64,000 nt of DNA, taken from Ahaetulla prasina (Eukaryota > Chordata > Lepidosauria > Squamata > Colubridae). The position numbers were made by a program, and so were the translations under genes. Shown in pieces: positions 45,303 through 56,830 of this stretch; positions within the stretch are counted from its first letter, which is position 1, and every line of letters begins with the position of its first letter. The stretch spans positions 132,150,420-132,214,419 of the forward strand of contig NC_080540.1 in assembly GCF_028640845.1 (NCBI RefSeq), given 5' to 3'. The notes beneath the pieces are model-generated. The model was not told the origin of the DNA. It saw only the letters and a list, made by a program, of their open reading frames with translations, and ran no database searches.

Positions 45303-45574
45303 CTGTAAAAGTTTCTGACTTTTCAATTATAGGGAACTTTTTACATGGAAATTCCTATTTAAAAATGAAACTAATATTCTATAGAAGACTAGGAACTGAA
45401 GAAGTCCAGCCTGGCCTTCCCTTCTCCAGTCACTATCCCATTTGTTTAACTCCAGCTCTCTCTTCATAAATCTCCAGTAGGGATTCTTCTTGCTTATGGG
45501 ATCAAAGATTATAAAGATGATGAAGGCTTATATTGGAAGATGACTCACTCCTATCTTGTTTGTTTTCACCCTAG

Positions 45575-45723
45575 GAAGCTCGTTGCTGTGTCCCCGTTCC
45601 TCTCTACCACTGCCTAGGATCCGTGGGAGGCTGTATGGTGATGGCTGTGCATGGTGTCTCCCTTATTTTCCCATGCCTCAGCTTTAATTCCAAAGCCACT
45701 CTGAAAGCTATAGAAAAAGAAAA
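45575..45723 (+). CDS. ACSF2: ACSF2 exon 8
   Basis: After ...caccctag the exon encodes EARCCVPVPLYHCLGSVGGC, MVMAVHGVSLIFPCLSFNSK and ATLKAIEKE plus two bases of Lys. 'PLYHCLGSV.G' is the conserved A4-like acyl-binding motif of the family. The usual Leu-Arg-Met-Ile before it is here A-R-C-C-V. The donor is gtaaga. A LINE tail with an (AATAG)n array begins only about 30 bp downstream of this donor. Confidence 0.95.
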
Positions 45724-45754
45724 GTAAGAATCTGGCTGAAGCTATGTTCTTGAA

Positions 45755-45819
45755 AGAATAGAATAGAATAGAATAGAATAGAATAGAATAGAATAGAATA
45801 GAATAGAATAGAATAGAAT
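45755..45819. repeat. (AATAG)n microsatellite
   Basis: About 13 uninterrupted copies of a 5-bp unit (gaata/agaat). It abuts the 3' end of a CR1-like LINE on its right, so it is the element's terminal repeat after expansion. Confidence 0.95.
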
Positions 45820-46010
45820 TTTTTATTGGCCAAGTGTAATTGGACACACAAGGAATTTGTCTTGGTGCATATGCTCTCAATATACATAAAAGAAAAGATA
45901 CGTTCATCAAGAATCATAAGGTACAACACTTAATGATAGTCATAGGGTACAAATAAGCAATCAGGAAACAATCAATATCATTATCAATATCAATATCAAA
46001 AGAGTATTAA
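45820..46010 (-). mobile_element. snake CR1-like LINE 3' end seeding the microsatellite
   Basis: The plus strand carries 'ttttttattggccaagtgta', 'acacacaaggaatttgtctt' and 'ggtgcatatgctctcaatat', the complement of the tail at 17.57 kb. On the minus strand the element ends in ttcta repeats. Confidence 0.75.
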
Positions 46011-46439
46011 TATTAGAGTTATTTGTATTAGTAACTAGTTAGTGCTAATTACAGTTACCCTTAGTGCAAACCTTCTTTACCTTTCCCCCATACTGTCCCC
46101 GCTTTTGCCCTCTTTTCTCTTATTTTGAGGCAGAACTGGAATGTCTTGGTCTCTTCCTTGTGTGGACCAAGCATATAACATGTGCAGGCAGTTTTTGGAT
46201 ACGTCTTTCCATCTTCCCTTTCTTCCCTGAAATAGGAATATTGATTTGAAGTTTTGATTTGATCTTGGAACCCTAAGGAACAGTCACTTAAATTGAGCTA
46301 ACAGTGTGCAGCAGCTGCCAAAAATGCCAATGTAGTCCTAGGCTGCATTAACAGAGGGACAGAGTCAAGATCACATGAAATGTTAGTATCGCTTTATAAG
46401 GCCTTGGTATGACCACACTTGAAATATTGCAGCCAGTTT

Positions 46440-46620
46440 TAGAATAGAATGGAGCTGGAAGGGATCTTGGAGGTCATCTAGCCCAGCGCCTGCTCAAGCA
46501 GGAAACCTTATACCATTTCAGACAAGTGGCTGTCCAGTCTCTTCTTAAAAACCTCCAATGATGAAGCATCCACAACTTCTGAAGGCAAGCTGTTCCACTG
46601 GTTAATTGTTTTGGTTATCA
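46440..46620 (-). mobile_element. CR1 LINE 3' fragment nested in another CR1
   Basis: The plus strand has 'gagctggaagggatcttgga', 'ggtcatctagcccagcgcct' and 'tccagtctcttcttaaaaac', the complement of the CR1 3' end, set between plus-strand CR1 coding pieces. Confidence 0.78.
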
Positions 46621-46655
46621 CAATATGAAAAAGATGCAGAGACTCCAGAAAGAGT

Positions 46656-47160
46656 CAGGGGTGAAATGTAAAATTTGTTACGGTTCTGTGGGCGTGGCTT
46701 GGTGGGGGGTAATGTGACTGGGTGGCCATGGCCAACTTTTTTTTTTTACTTTTAAAAGCATTTTTTCTACAATTTCTTCGGCCGAAGAATGTTAAAAAAA
46801 AAAAAGCTTTTAAAAGCCTCTGGTGATCAGGCAACTCAACTGAGATCGCCAGAGGAACCTTTTAAAAGCATTTCTTCTACAACTTCTTTGGCTGAAGAGG
46901 TTGTAAAAAATGCTTTTAAAATGTTCTGACAATCCCAGCTGAGCTGCACGATCATCAGAGCCGTTTTTTTACTTTTAAAAGCATTTTTTTGGCCGAAGAA
47001 AAATGCTTTTAAAAGTAAAAAAAAAAAAACTTCTGATGATCATGCGGTTCAGCTGGGTATGGGGGCGGGCAGGGATTTTTGCTACCGGTTCTCCAAACCA
47101 CTCGCCGCCATTGCTATCAGATCGGGCGATCCGGTCCGAACCGGGAGCATTTCACTCCTG
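46656..47160. mobile_element. non-autonomous DNA element (family B) with perfect 8-bp duplication
   Basis: The ends CAGGGGTGAAATGT and GCATTTCACTCCTG are near-perfect inverted repeats. The octamer gaaagagt flanks it (46648-46655 and 47161-47168), interrupting CR1 coding sequence. Inside are several complementary 'acttttaaaagcattttt' tracts that allow a multi-hairpin fold. The copy at 9098-9486 is the same family. Confidence 0.9.
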
Positions 47161-47808
47161 GAAAGAGTGCAGAGAAGAGCAACAAAGATGATTAGGGAAC
47201 TGGAGGCTAAAACGTATGAAGAACGGTTGCAGGAACTGGGTATGTCTAGTCTAGTGAAAAGAAGGACTAGGGATGACATGATAGCAGTGTTCCAGTATCT
47301 CAGGGGTTGCCACAAAAAAGAGGGAGTTGAACTATTCTCCAAAGCACTAGAAGCCAAAACAAGAAGTAATGGATGGATGGAAACTAATCAAGGAAGGAAA
47401 CAACTTAGAACTAAGGAGAAACTTTCTGGCAGTGAGAACAATTAACCAATGGAACAGCTTGCCTTCAGAAATTGTGGGTGCTCCATCACTGGAGGCTTTT
47501 AAAAAAGAGACTCTACAGCTGCTTGTCTGGAATAGTATAGGGTCTCCTGCAGGGGGTTGGATAGAAGACCTCCAAGGTCCCTTCCAACTCTGTTACTCTG
47601 TTCAGTTCTGAAACTCATGCCAATTACACAATACCAGTTTTTAAAATTAAAGTGTAGGATTTGAGATGCATGCCTTGTTTTCCTTTTCAATGGGAAAACA
47701 GTTTCCTACAACTACATAGGAAGGACACTTAGACCTGTAGCTAAGTTTGATTGGAAAGATAAGCTGAGTTTATTTCTCCAGCCTGTAATTCTTTGTCTTT
47801 CTTTGCAG

Positions 47809-47900
47809 ATGCACCCATGTGCATGGCACTCCAACAATGTTCATAGATATGTTAGGCCAGCCTGACTTTGCCAGCTATGATCTCTCAAGTCTTCAAGGAG
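47809..47900 (+). CDS. ACSF2: ACSF2 exon 9, followed by a GC donor
   Basis: After ...tctttgcag the first base completes Lys. The exon encodes [20 protein letters not shown] and [10 protein letters not shown], then one base of Gly. 'GTPTMF.D.L.QPDF..YD.S' is the family sequence, and the A5-like 'GTPTMF' motif is present. The exon must end ...CAAGGAG because the next exon supplies GG-GCT; the intron therefore starts gcgagt, a GC-AG intron. The nearest GT donor, 5 bp on, gives a frameshift and stop. Confidence 0.95.
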
Positions 47901-48730
47901 GCGAGTAGAGAAACCCAAATATTGCAAAGCAAATTATTAATGCTTTTTAATTTATTAATAACTTACATTTAAATAAATGTATTTGCATATTGCACAGCCT
48001 TTGTTTAAACTCCTCAGACGTGCATGTCATTAAATTCCTATATGTGAAGGCATTTTAGGAACTAAACTCTTACTTGCTATCACTGAAAGAAATACATTTG
48101 TAATATACTCTCCCCAAATATGATTTGGTTTAATACGGATCTTATTGACTGCATTTTTCCAGCAACATTTCCTAAACTGGACTTTTACACATGCTTATCT
48201 GAGCCTGAGCAGAAATAAACTCTCAGGTAGAGGTCCACCAATCATTTCCAGATCAAACATTCTGGTTTCTGTTCTTGTCTGGAAGAGTTCAAGTATCGTA
48301 ATGGGTCATTCTGACCTAGCCAGAAGCATTTTAATCTTAATCTTAAATCTTAAAATTGATCATTCCAGTTGGAAAACCAAAGATCAAAACATTGCTGCTG
48401 GAATGTAGAAAGGTCAGAACACACCTATATTCTGGAGATTCTTAAAAACCCAGATACCACAGAGTCATGCTATTTCTTCACAAGCCCACATGCAAGATTG
48501 GAAAAATGCAGCCAGCCAGATGAACGGGTATGTGGGTTGGACCCAACAGAGTAGTAGCCCTAGGGAGCCCAGTTGGCATTTTCCATGGAAGGTTTACCTT
48601 GCTTTCTGTTTTTGTTTTACTTATTTTGCTATTTCTGTTACCGAAACAGCAAGGAATTTCCCATATTGGTTTAATGAACTGTATTTGTATTTTTATATTC
48701 ACCAGTGTGTGGCAGTAGATATTAGGCATT
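47901..48730 (+). other. ACSF2 intron 9, first part
   Basis: Unique AT-rich intronic sequence after the GC donor; no conserved coding sequence was recognised. Confidence 0.45.
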
Positions 48731-48738
48731 GGCTGCAC

Positions 48739-49032
48739 CAGTGGTGAAATTCAATTTTTTTTATTACCAGTTGTGTGGGCGTGACTTGGTGGGTGTGTTG
48801 TGGCTTGGTGGGTGTGGCAGGGGAAGGATACTGCAAAATCTCCATTCCCACCCCACTCCAGGGGAAGGATACTGCAAAATCCCCATTCCCTCCCCATTCC
48901 TGGGGGAAGGATATTGCAAAATCTCCATTCCCACCCCACTCTGGGGCTAGCCAGAGGTGGTATTTGCCGGTTCTCCGAACTACTCAAAATTTATGCTACC
49001 AGTTCTCCAGAACCTGCTGAATAGCACTCCTG
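48739..49032. mobile_element. hAT-like element carrying a small minisatellite
   Basis: Starts CAGTGGTGAAATTC and ends AGCACTCCTG. The flanks ggctgcac (48731-48738) and ggttgcac (49033-49040) are a 7/8 target duplication. Inside, a unit of about 50 bp containing 'ggggaaggatactgcaaaat' is repeated three times (48817-48945). Confidence 0.8.
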
Positions 49033-49297
49033 GGTTGCACCTACATTCGGTATCCCTAGGAATTAAAGTGCATGGAAGCATCTCAAAGCAGATCTTTGCA
49101 AAAACAAGTCTTACGTGGGAGTCTAACTAGTTGCCTTCAAATAAGTTGAGTCTGCCTACTTTGTATATGAAATTTGGCTGTAATTCCAACTCTAATAGGA
49201 AATACTGTATTAGGGATACTATGGAAATTATAAATAATTCTGCAGTATTCTTAGAAGATTCTTTGAAGAACTTTCTACTTTTTTTTTCTTCCTCCAG

Positions 49298-49374
49298 GGG
49301 CTATTGGAGGTTCACCCGTGCCTCCTGAAGTCATGAAGAAGATTATCAAAGAAATGAATATGCGGGAGATAGTA
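49298..49374 (+). CDS. ACSF2: ACSF2 exon 10 (last exon in window)
   Basis: After ...cttcctccag, the exon completes Gly and encodes AIGGSPVPPEVMKKIIKEMN then MREIV, matching the family block 'G..AGSP.PPEL...I...NM'. The donor is gtgagt in phase 0. The next expected residues are the A5/A7 region (VAYGTTENSP in mammals), which was not found up to 64000. The last third of the enzyme, including the hinge and C-terminal lid, lies beyond the window. Confidence 0.95.
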
Positions 49375-51740
49375 GTGAGTCATTTTTTATTCTTGAATTG
49401 TGTAATTTCCTTTTGTGTATATTGTAGATGAGTACAGGGTATAGGGCTTGACTTGCAAAAAGCTTTGCACTGTGGTTACTGCATGTCAAGATGAAGAGAT
49501 GACAGGGTTTGCTTTGACAGAGCACATTCCCTGCCTCTAGGGATAATTGCAAAAGCCAGAAGAAGCTTCCTCGTTTGTGCTCATACAATGTGCTCATAGG
49601 CAGAGAACTTGAAGTTTTGCAACTTGAGACGGATGGCTTCTTTGCTTTGTTCTTGGCAGCCAAGAGGGGGCAGCATTGCTTCATAAAGCATTTTGGGAAG
49701 AAGGAAAGTTTTTGGCTGGTGCTTTCATTGAAGCAAAGCATCCCTTTAAAGACCTACACAACTCTTTCTGCATAAATGTTTTTCATTAACTTTTTCAACT
49801 CCTATTAAATAAAACCAGCGGTGCAACTAAACTGGGAACAGAAGATGTAGCAGGATTCTAGAGAAAAGAAGATATCAGTGTAAATAGCTACAAGGACCTA
49901 GATGGGCAAGCACCAAGAGAAGGATTCATTTGCATTAACATATCTTGATATTGGAATGATTTGAAACTTAGTTTGAACACTATGAATTTCTCCCACTTTC
50001 TCTCAACTAAGGCTAAGACTGCTCATAATTTGGTAAGTGCTGATCACAACCCCAATCAAGTTGCTTCCTTTGGATTTTTCCCTTCTTTGATAATGATGAG
50101 TGGAAGTTTTTTAGAATCTATGGGCTTATGGGATAGCACGGGGCTGCGTTTGGGAAAAAGTCCTCTAATTTGTCTCTCTTTTTTGGCAAGAAAGAGTTGC
50201 TCCTACTTCCTCCAAAGGGCTTGAAAGCCTATTTCTACAATTGTATTGAAAATAGAGGGACCAAGCCTTGAGAAAATAGTAGGAAGTGGTGAGATGTCCT
50301 TCTCGGGGCAATTGTATAAGGAAGAAAGGGGACTTTGCTATAATTGTGTAACCAGCCAGTGTATTGGAATGTATCTTTTGTTGCTTGTACATATTAAGCC
50401 TTCCCTCTTTATCACTAAGGATATGGATTGTAATACATATTTTTTTGTCTCAGGTGAACAATGAGGCTCTTTGGACTAGACAATCGTTAGAGACTCTAAA
50501 TTTCAGTTATCTGAAAACCAGATATTTTTCTCTGTCTATTAAATATGAGAGACAAATATATAGAGAGATTTTACTTCATAGTATGTATACTTCTCTGCCA
50601 GAATAGTTTTATAACATTGGGAAGTGCTATAAATATGGGGATCAGGAATGTAGCATTCTTTGTTGTCAAAATTAGCAGATAATTTTTCTTTACACAGCAT
50701 GAAAACTTGATCACTTTGTCTTTGCAGCAGAAGCTTTATACAGAAATTATACATAAGAAAATATATAATTTGCTTTCTACATAAGAGTAAGAGGATACAA
50801 TCCCCTTGGGTGTCATTTACATTCAGTAATGAATAAATACATATTTTAATGAAACTTTAGGGTTACAATGCAATTAAACTGAAACGATAGTATTATAAAA
50901 TACATGATGATAAATCACAGTCATCTTGCCAACTATAACAATATTTCTGAGATAAACAAATAGTCAAGGTGTCATTTTCTAACATGGCATGTCTCTGGTC
51001 TCTTCTACTCCAGTTGTCAAATTTCCTACTTTAATAAAGAAAAGTCTGCTCTGCATCAGCCTGTTATGATACCCTTTATAAATGGGCTGAAAACCTTAAG
51101 TGGGTACAGAAAGGGTGCTGGCTAATATATCAGATTTTGCGTTGGCCCAGTTGTTTTCTAATTCCATAGCTAACTAAAGAATACAGGAAGAGTGAGTGAA
51201 GGTCAAGTTGTCTTGAAGGACAGCCTGTTATATCATTTGTGATATTCCCAGATTGTTGTTGTTTTTCAATTTGGGAGGGGGAATCAGTTTTCTCTGTATA
51301 CTGGAATTAAATTGAAATTAAATCTAATTTCATTTAATAGGTCTTTCTCATCATAAGAATGAGTAGCATTAGAAACCTAATTCCATTTTTAGGTTTTTGA
51401 TTCCATAAGATACCCTGATTCTCTTTTATTCAGTTCAGTTCTTCTATTGTAAATTGCCAGCTCCCTCTTTTCTTATGACTAGATTGCATATCTTTTCTCC
51501 TTAAAAAATACAGGGCCATCATTTAACTTCCTCAAGTGGAGAAATACTCTATTCAATGAGCTGCACCTTTAGAATAATAAAGCATGAGTTACTTAAGTAT
51601 ATAAGGTCAAAACCTTCTCATATATCTATTTTTAGTTCTTGTAATATGGAGGATGGATTTGAAATACAAGTCTAATTTTGTTAGCCATTCAGTAACGTAT
51701 AACTACTTTGCTATATACACAGCAAATCCAAACATGTAAG
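49375..51740 (+). other. ACSF2 intron 10, first part
   Basis: AT-rich unique intron. No exon of ACSF2 or CHAD and no clear transposon was recognised. Open frames are short and unconserved. Confidence 0.45.
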
Positions 51741-51744
51741 GCAA

Positions 51745-51906
51745 TTACCAGTAGTAAGTTTCAATTTTGTTTGCTACAGGTTCACGCGCGGGCACTTGCC
51801 GGCGTGCGCAGAAGCTTCTGCACATGCACAGAGTCGTCCGGATGAGTGGGTGGAGCCTCCTGCTGCTCCCGCTATCCAGGACGAACCGTTAGCAACCCAC
51901 CACTGG
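51745..51906. repeat. MITE-like repeat related to that at 44.25 kb
   Basis: Left end 'cagtagtaagtttcaatttt' and right end 'gttagcaacccaccactg' resemble the ends of other elements here, with a GC-rich 'gcacatgcacag' interior. The target duplication is not clear. Confidence 0.5.
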
Positions 51907-53210
51907 GCAGTACCTAGCATTACTAATTAAAATGCATTTATTCTTGTTTCCTCTATCAGTTTTTTTAATAACTTGAAGATTCAAGATTGTCCTAGGACTG
52001 TTCTCTTAATTTGCTTCCTATCTAATGGCTCCTAGTAGAAAGGCATTGTACTGCTGCTCCATATATTTAAAAGTTAAAAAGGTATCATTAAAAAGATAAT
52101 GATACCATTTCTTAGATTAACTAACAATTAGATAAATAATTCATCTGGGATCCAAATACCTAGGAACACTGTAGATCAGTTTCTAGAAATGAAGTGAGCT
52201 GTGAAACTTTGAAGACAAGATTACTGCAAAGACCAGAGTCACTATCTTTATGGTTTCAGGCAAATCTTGTTTAAAATTGGTTTGTGGGAAGGGAAAAAGC
52301 TATGCTTTTAAAGTCTGTGTTTTAGCTTCTAAGCAAATTGAGAATTCCCTAATCTTCTTTTCTCACCCTTTCATCCTCAAAACACAATGCTTGGCTTTCC
52401 TGAGCTCAGAGACCTAACTTTTGAATTATATTTTCCCCATAGTATAAAATGCTTCTGCAAATAAATTTTACACTGCCATCTGGGTTCCATTTATCTCATT
52501 TAGCACACTCTCATCGCCTTCTGACAATCTCTAGAAATAAAATAAAATAAAATAATTCAATTCTTTCAGTTAGAATACTAACGTGTTCTAACATGTAAGG
52601 AGATTTTTTATGCTTTCTGTTCATTACTTGGCTTTTGGAAGGCAAATCCTGGAAATCAAATGGCTGGCTGAATGACAGCAAGAAAGATGACTATTTTATA
52701 GGCAATATCTCATTTGGCTTGCTGTAGCTCTGTCATGCATAGGTTTATGTTTCTAAAAAGTATAATTTAAAATAATATTTATAATATGGGAAGCGGGGGC
52801 AAGGAGACTGTATGGTAAAGTCTACCTGAAATTTGCCTGCTGCAGGAAATAGATATGTTTGAGATTTACTGTTTCCAATAGAAAGGAGTTTTTTTAGGAT
52901 GAAGGACTTCTGGTCAGTACTTTTCTGGTTGGTTGATTGACGTGTAGAGTTATCTGGAGTTACTTTTCTGGATCCTTTTCATGGGAAAAAGAGATCTTCT
53001 AAGCAAGAGAAACAATGATGATAGTTTAATGCCTTCAATGATTCAAGGGAGTTCACATCCTTTGTCTAATCTTTAACCTTTCTAAATAATCCAGGGAAAT
53101 AATTCATAAATACTGTAGATGAAGAAAAATTGAGGCTGAAGAAAGTTCCTTCATGATAGGAGTAAGTTTTGCCTTCAATCTTTCACTGATTATGGTATTC
53201 TATCTCACAA
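51907..53210. other. ACSF2 intron 10 stretch without recognised features
   Basis: Unique AT-rich sequence with a short (aaaat)n tract near 52535. Nothing conserved was recognised. Confidence 0.45.
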
Positions 53211-53214
53211 CTAT

Positions 53215-53750
53215 CAGGTATGAAATGCTACTGGTTTGGGCCGGTTCACCCGAATTGGTAGTAAAATATGCTACTGGTTCGCTGAACTGGTAGTAAAATA
53301 AGTAAAAAAAAAAGTTCCGAAGATCAGGTGAGCGACGTGCGATCGTCAGAACTTTTTTTTTACTTTTTAAAACATTTTTAATTACTGGTTCTGGAGAACT
53401 GGTTGCAAAAAAATGCTTAAAAAGTAAAAAAAAAAAAGTTCCAACGATTGTGCGTCGCTCAGCTGATCTTCAAAACTTTTTTAAAACTTTTTTTACTTTC
53501 AGCTGTGATTGTCGGAACCTTTTTTTTACCTTTTTAAAGCATTTTTAATAGTAAAAAATAGTAAAAAATGTTTTTTAAAAGTTTTTAAAAAGGTTCCCAA
53601 GCTTGCTCACCACAGCTGATTCCCACCCCTAGCTGTTCTACTTACCTTCCGATGCGTACTGTGCATGCGTCGCTCAGCACGTGTTTGATGTGTACTGCAC
53701 ATGCCCAGCCAGTGAACCGCTAGTAAACCGGTTCAGATTTCACCACTGTC
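53215..53750. mobile_element. non-autonomous DNA element with internal inverted repeats (family B-like)
   Basis: Ends 'aggtatgaaatgctactgg' and 'cagatttcaccactg' frame several complementary 'ttttactttttaaaacattt' and 'aaaatgcttaaaaagtaaaa' tracts. The design matches the family B elements at 9.1 and 46.7 kb, but the sequence is a different subfamily. No certain target duplication. Confidence 0.6.
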
Positions 53751-54117
53751 CTATACTTAAGTAAAATTACATTGGCATTCTAAAAGGGGGGAGGTATTGA
53801 AATGGTCTGTGAGAATGCTTTTGAGAGATAGGAGAAAGAAGAGGAAAAGGAGGATGAACAGGAGATTAGTTAACAATCAGATAAGAGACAGCTTAGCCCA
53901 CAGAAGAAATAAGGCAGGGAAAATATCTCAGAAGGGACCCTCCCTAGTTTCTTGGACTGTAAAGATGGGCGGGGGGAATATACCTTTAGATTTACAAGAT
54001 TTGTACTTTAATCTTACAATAAGATAGTGTTAGTCATAGTCGGCACTTCTTGCCTAGACCACCTCTAAGGGTTGGCAGATATTTAACTGAAAATTCTGGA
54101 AAAACTGGATTGCCTGC

Positions 54118-54260
54118 TTAATGGCGATTTCCTTTTTTGGATCTCTTAGAGGGAAGTTTGCAGCTACGGAGCGCAGCAGTGTCTCGAATCTGCTGTCCTC
54201 GAGTCTGAGGAGGTGATGCACAGACTGCATCTGGGCGAGTACGAGTAGATCCCAGCCACC
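54118..54260 (-). CDS. CHAD: CHAD last coding exon (C-terminal cap and basic tail)
   Basis: Chondroadherin is a secreted cartilage-matrix LRR protein that binds collagen, integrin alpha2beta1 and heparan sulfate. After a ...tttttctgtag acceptor on the minus strand the exon supplies the last base of Arg, then [40 protein letters not shown] and KKGNRH, then TAA (54118-54120). The two Cys belong to the C-terminal LRR cap. The Lys/Arg-rich end corresponds to the known heparin-binding tail (human ends KFPTKRSKKAGRH). The start phase fits exon 54606-54769 exactly. Confidence 0.95.
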
Positions 54261-54605
54261 TACAGAAAAAGAAAAATCCTCAGAATCACCCAAGGAGAAC
54301 ATGGTTAAGCAGATTTTCAGTTGACCCCTCATGTCCTTTATTTTTATTTTTTTATTTGCATTTGCATTCTCCGAAGACTCACTATGTTAGCAATATTTAT
54401 TTATTTATTATATTTATTAATGTATGAATTAATGATTAATTAATATAATTAATTATTATTACTATTAATAATTAATTAATTAATTATAATAAATAATAAC
54501 AATTAATAATAAAAATAATAAAATAATAATAAATAATTATTAATAATTAATTAATTAATTAATTAATTAATTAATTAGCAAGATGGGTGGGATTGGTACT
54601 CTTAC
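54261..54605 (-). other. CHAD short intron with AT-rich repeat
   Basis: This 345-bp intron holds a (TTAA/ATTA)-rich low-complexity tract (about 54388-54577). The donor gtaaga and acceptor ctgtag are intact on the minus strand. Confidence 0.7.
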
Positions 54606-54769
54606 CTGCGCAAAGGTGCTAACTGACAAGAACAATGCCAAGGGTTGTTGGACAGGGACAGTATCTGAAGACGGGTGAATGGAAAGCTCCTAGGAAGACT
54701 GGAAATTTTGTTGTGCTCTATATGAACATTCTTCAGTGCAGTTGTCCCAATGAATGCTTTTTCTGAAAA
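54606..54769 (-). CDS. CHAD: CHAD internal exon (last LRR and start of C-terminal cap)
   Basis: After a ...gtgcttcag acceptor, 54 codons encode FSEKAFIGTTALKNVHIEHN, KISSLPRSFPFTRLQILSLS and NNPWHCSCQLAPLR, with a split Arg codon, then the gtaaga donor. 'NNPW.C.CQL..LRRW' is the beginning of the Cys-rich LRR cap. It joins the upstream exon in phase 0 (...DNMGLEK-FSEKAF), matching human LEK-FSDGAF. Confidence 0.96.
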
Positions 54770-55832
54770 CTGAAGCACAGGAGCAGATAATAAAAATGGA
54801 AAATAAACTAAAATCATGCTTATCCTCTAGTCTAGTTCTAGTTAAACAATCAATTTTGAGTAATGATCCAAAATTTTAGAAATTAAAGAGAGGGAAGGCA
54901 AAACCATAGCCCAATGTCCAGTGGTCATTCTTCCTGACTTCTGTCTTGCTTGGTATTCTGTTGAAATGTTGTAAAAATATTTCGTAACATTTTAGGGGAT
55001 GGGAATCAGGACAAGTAGTAGAATGAAACACTCTTTCGACCTTCTGCAATTTCACACAACACATTCCTTGATGCAAATCTACCTCATGGGATATACTATA
55101 AATACATAAAAAATGTCATATATGCCAAGGAACCATGGAAGGTCCTGATAGTTACTTGCCTAACGTGTGAAATGTTCCACATTTCCATCCTTTTGACGAT
55201 AAGCATCCTTAGGAAATAAAACACCATAATATTGAATTGTATGAGGTGTTTTCTACTGTGGTAAAAAAAGGAAACAAGCATGGGTGGGAATATGTTGAAA
55301 GGCTAATACTTGATGGTTTGTTAAATACTTTACTTTGGTTGTATGCCTTTTACTGTTTTAAAGGAAAGGTGTTCTTCAACTTCTCCCATTTCTTTTTAGA
55401 CATTGCTTCATCTTAAACCAGCAAAAAGGTTTTTTGGCTTCTAGAACTGAAATTCTTTCTGGCATCCTGTTGCCACATATAGAGAGAGGAATATTTGTGG
55501 AGACTCAAAAGGGTTGCAGACTTGGTGAAGATCCAGTGAACTCCCAATGGAAAGTTACACTTGGCGTTCATGTAGAAGCAGCAAGGCAAATTTCCAGATG
55601 CTCAGATTCCTCTTCTCGTCTCTTGGTCCTCACTTGTTATTCATTAGTGCTGAAGAATCAAAATGTTTACATCCTAAAGTCTTGGCTTCAAAAATTTAAC
55701 TCTCCTATGGAATTAGGATGGCAAAAATAAAGGAGTTAAGACAGCTATTCCTACTCTTTTTCCCTTAAGCCTATCTCTCAGTATTGATTTAGTTTGCAAT
55801 AATTGTTATAAAGATAGTGTGCACTCTCTTGG

Positions 55833-56652
<820 letters not shown>

Positions 56653-56742
<90 letters not shown>

Positions 56743-56755
56743 TATATATACATAC

Positions 56756-56829
<74 letters not shown>
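56653..56829. repeat. long (AT)n microsatellite
   Basis: Two AT runs of about 75 bp each are separated by a short 'acacacacacat...catacatt' stretch. Such runs are unstable and are common collapse points in assemblies. Confidence 0.97.

Positions 56830-56830
<1 letters not shown>

Larger units (their letters stand above)
46285..47615 (+). pseudogene. CR1 LINE ORF2 3' half, interrupted twice
   Basis: The plus strand encodes AAKNANVVLGCINRGTESRS, HEMLVSLYKALV, then after interruptions VQRRATKMIRELEAKTYEER, LQELGMSSLVKRRTRDDMIA, VFQYLRGC and NLELRRNFLAVRTINQWNSL. This is CR1 reverse-transcriptase C-terminal sequence and the 3' end. A minus-strand CR1 piece (about 46440-46620) and a DNA element (46656-47160) split the frame. 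Inactive. Confidence 0.85.

Noticed and set aside
47901..47912. GT donor five bases after exon 9 (gtagag)
   Set aside because: It shifts the frame and gives a stop in exon 10. The GC donor at 47901 keeps the family sequence.
48817..48945. Spaced repeats reminiscent of a CRISPR array
   Set aside because: Three directly abutting ~50-bp units without unique spacers, inside a hAT-like element of a vertebrate genome.
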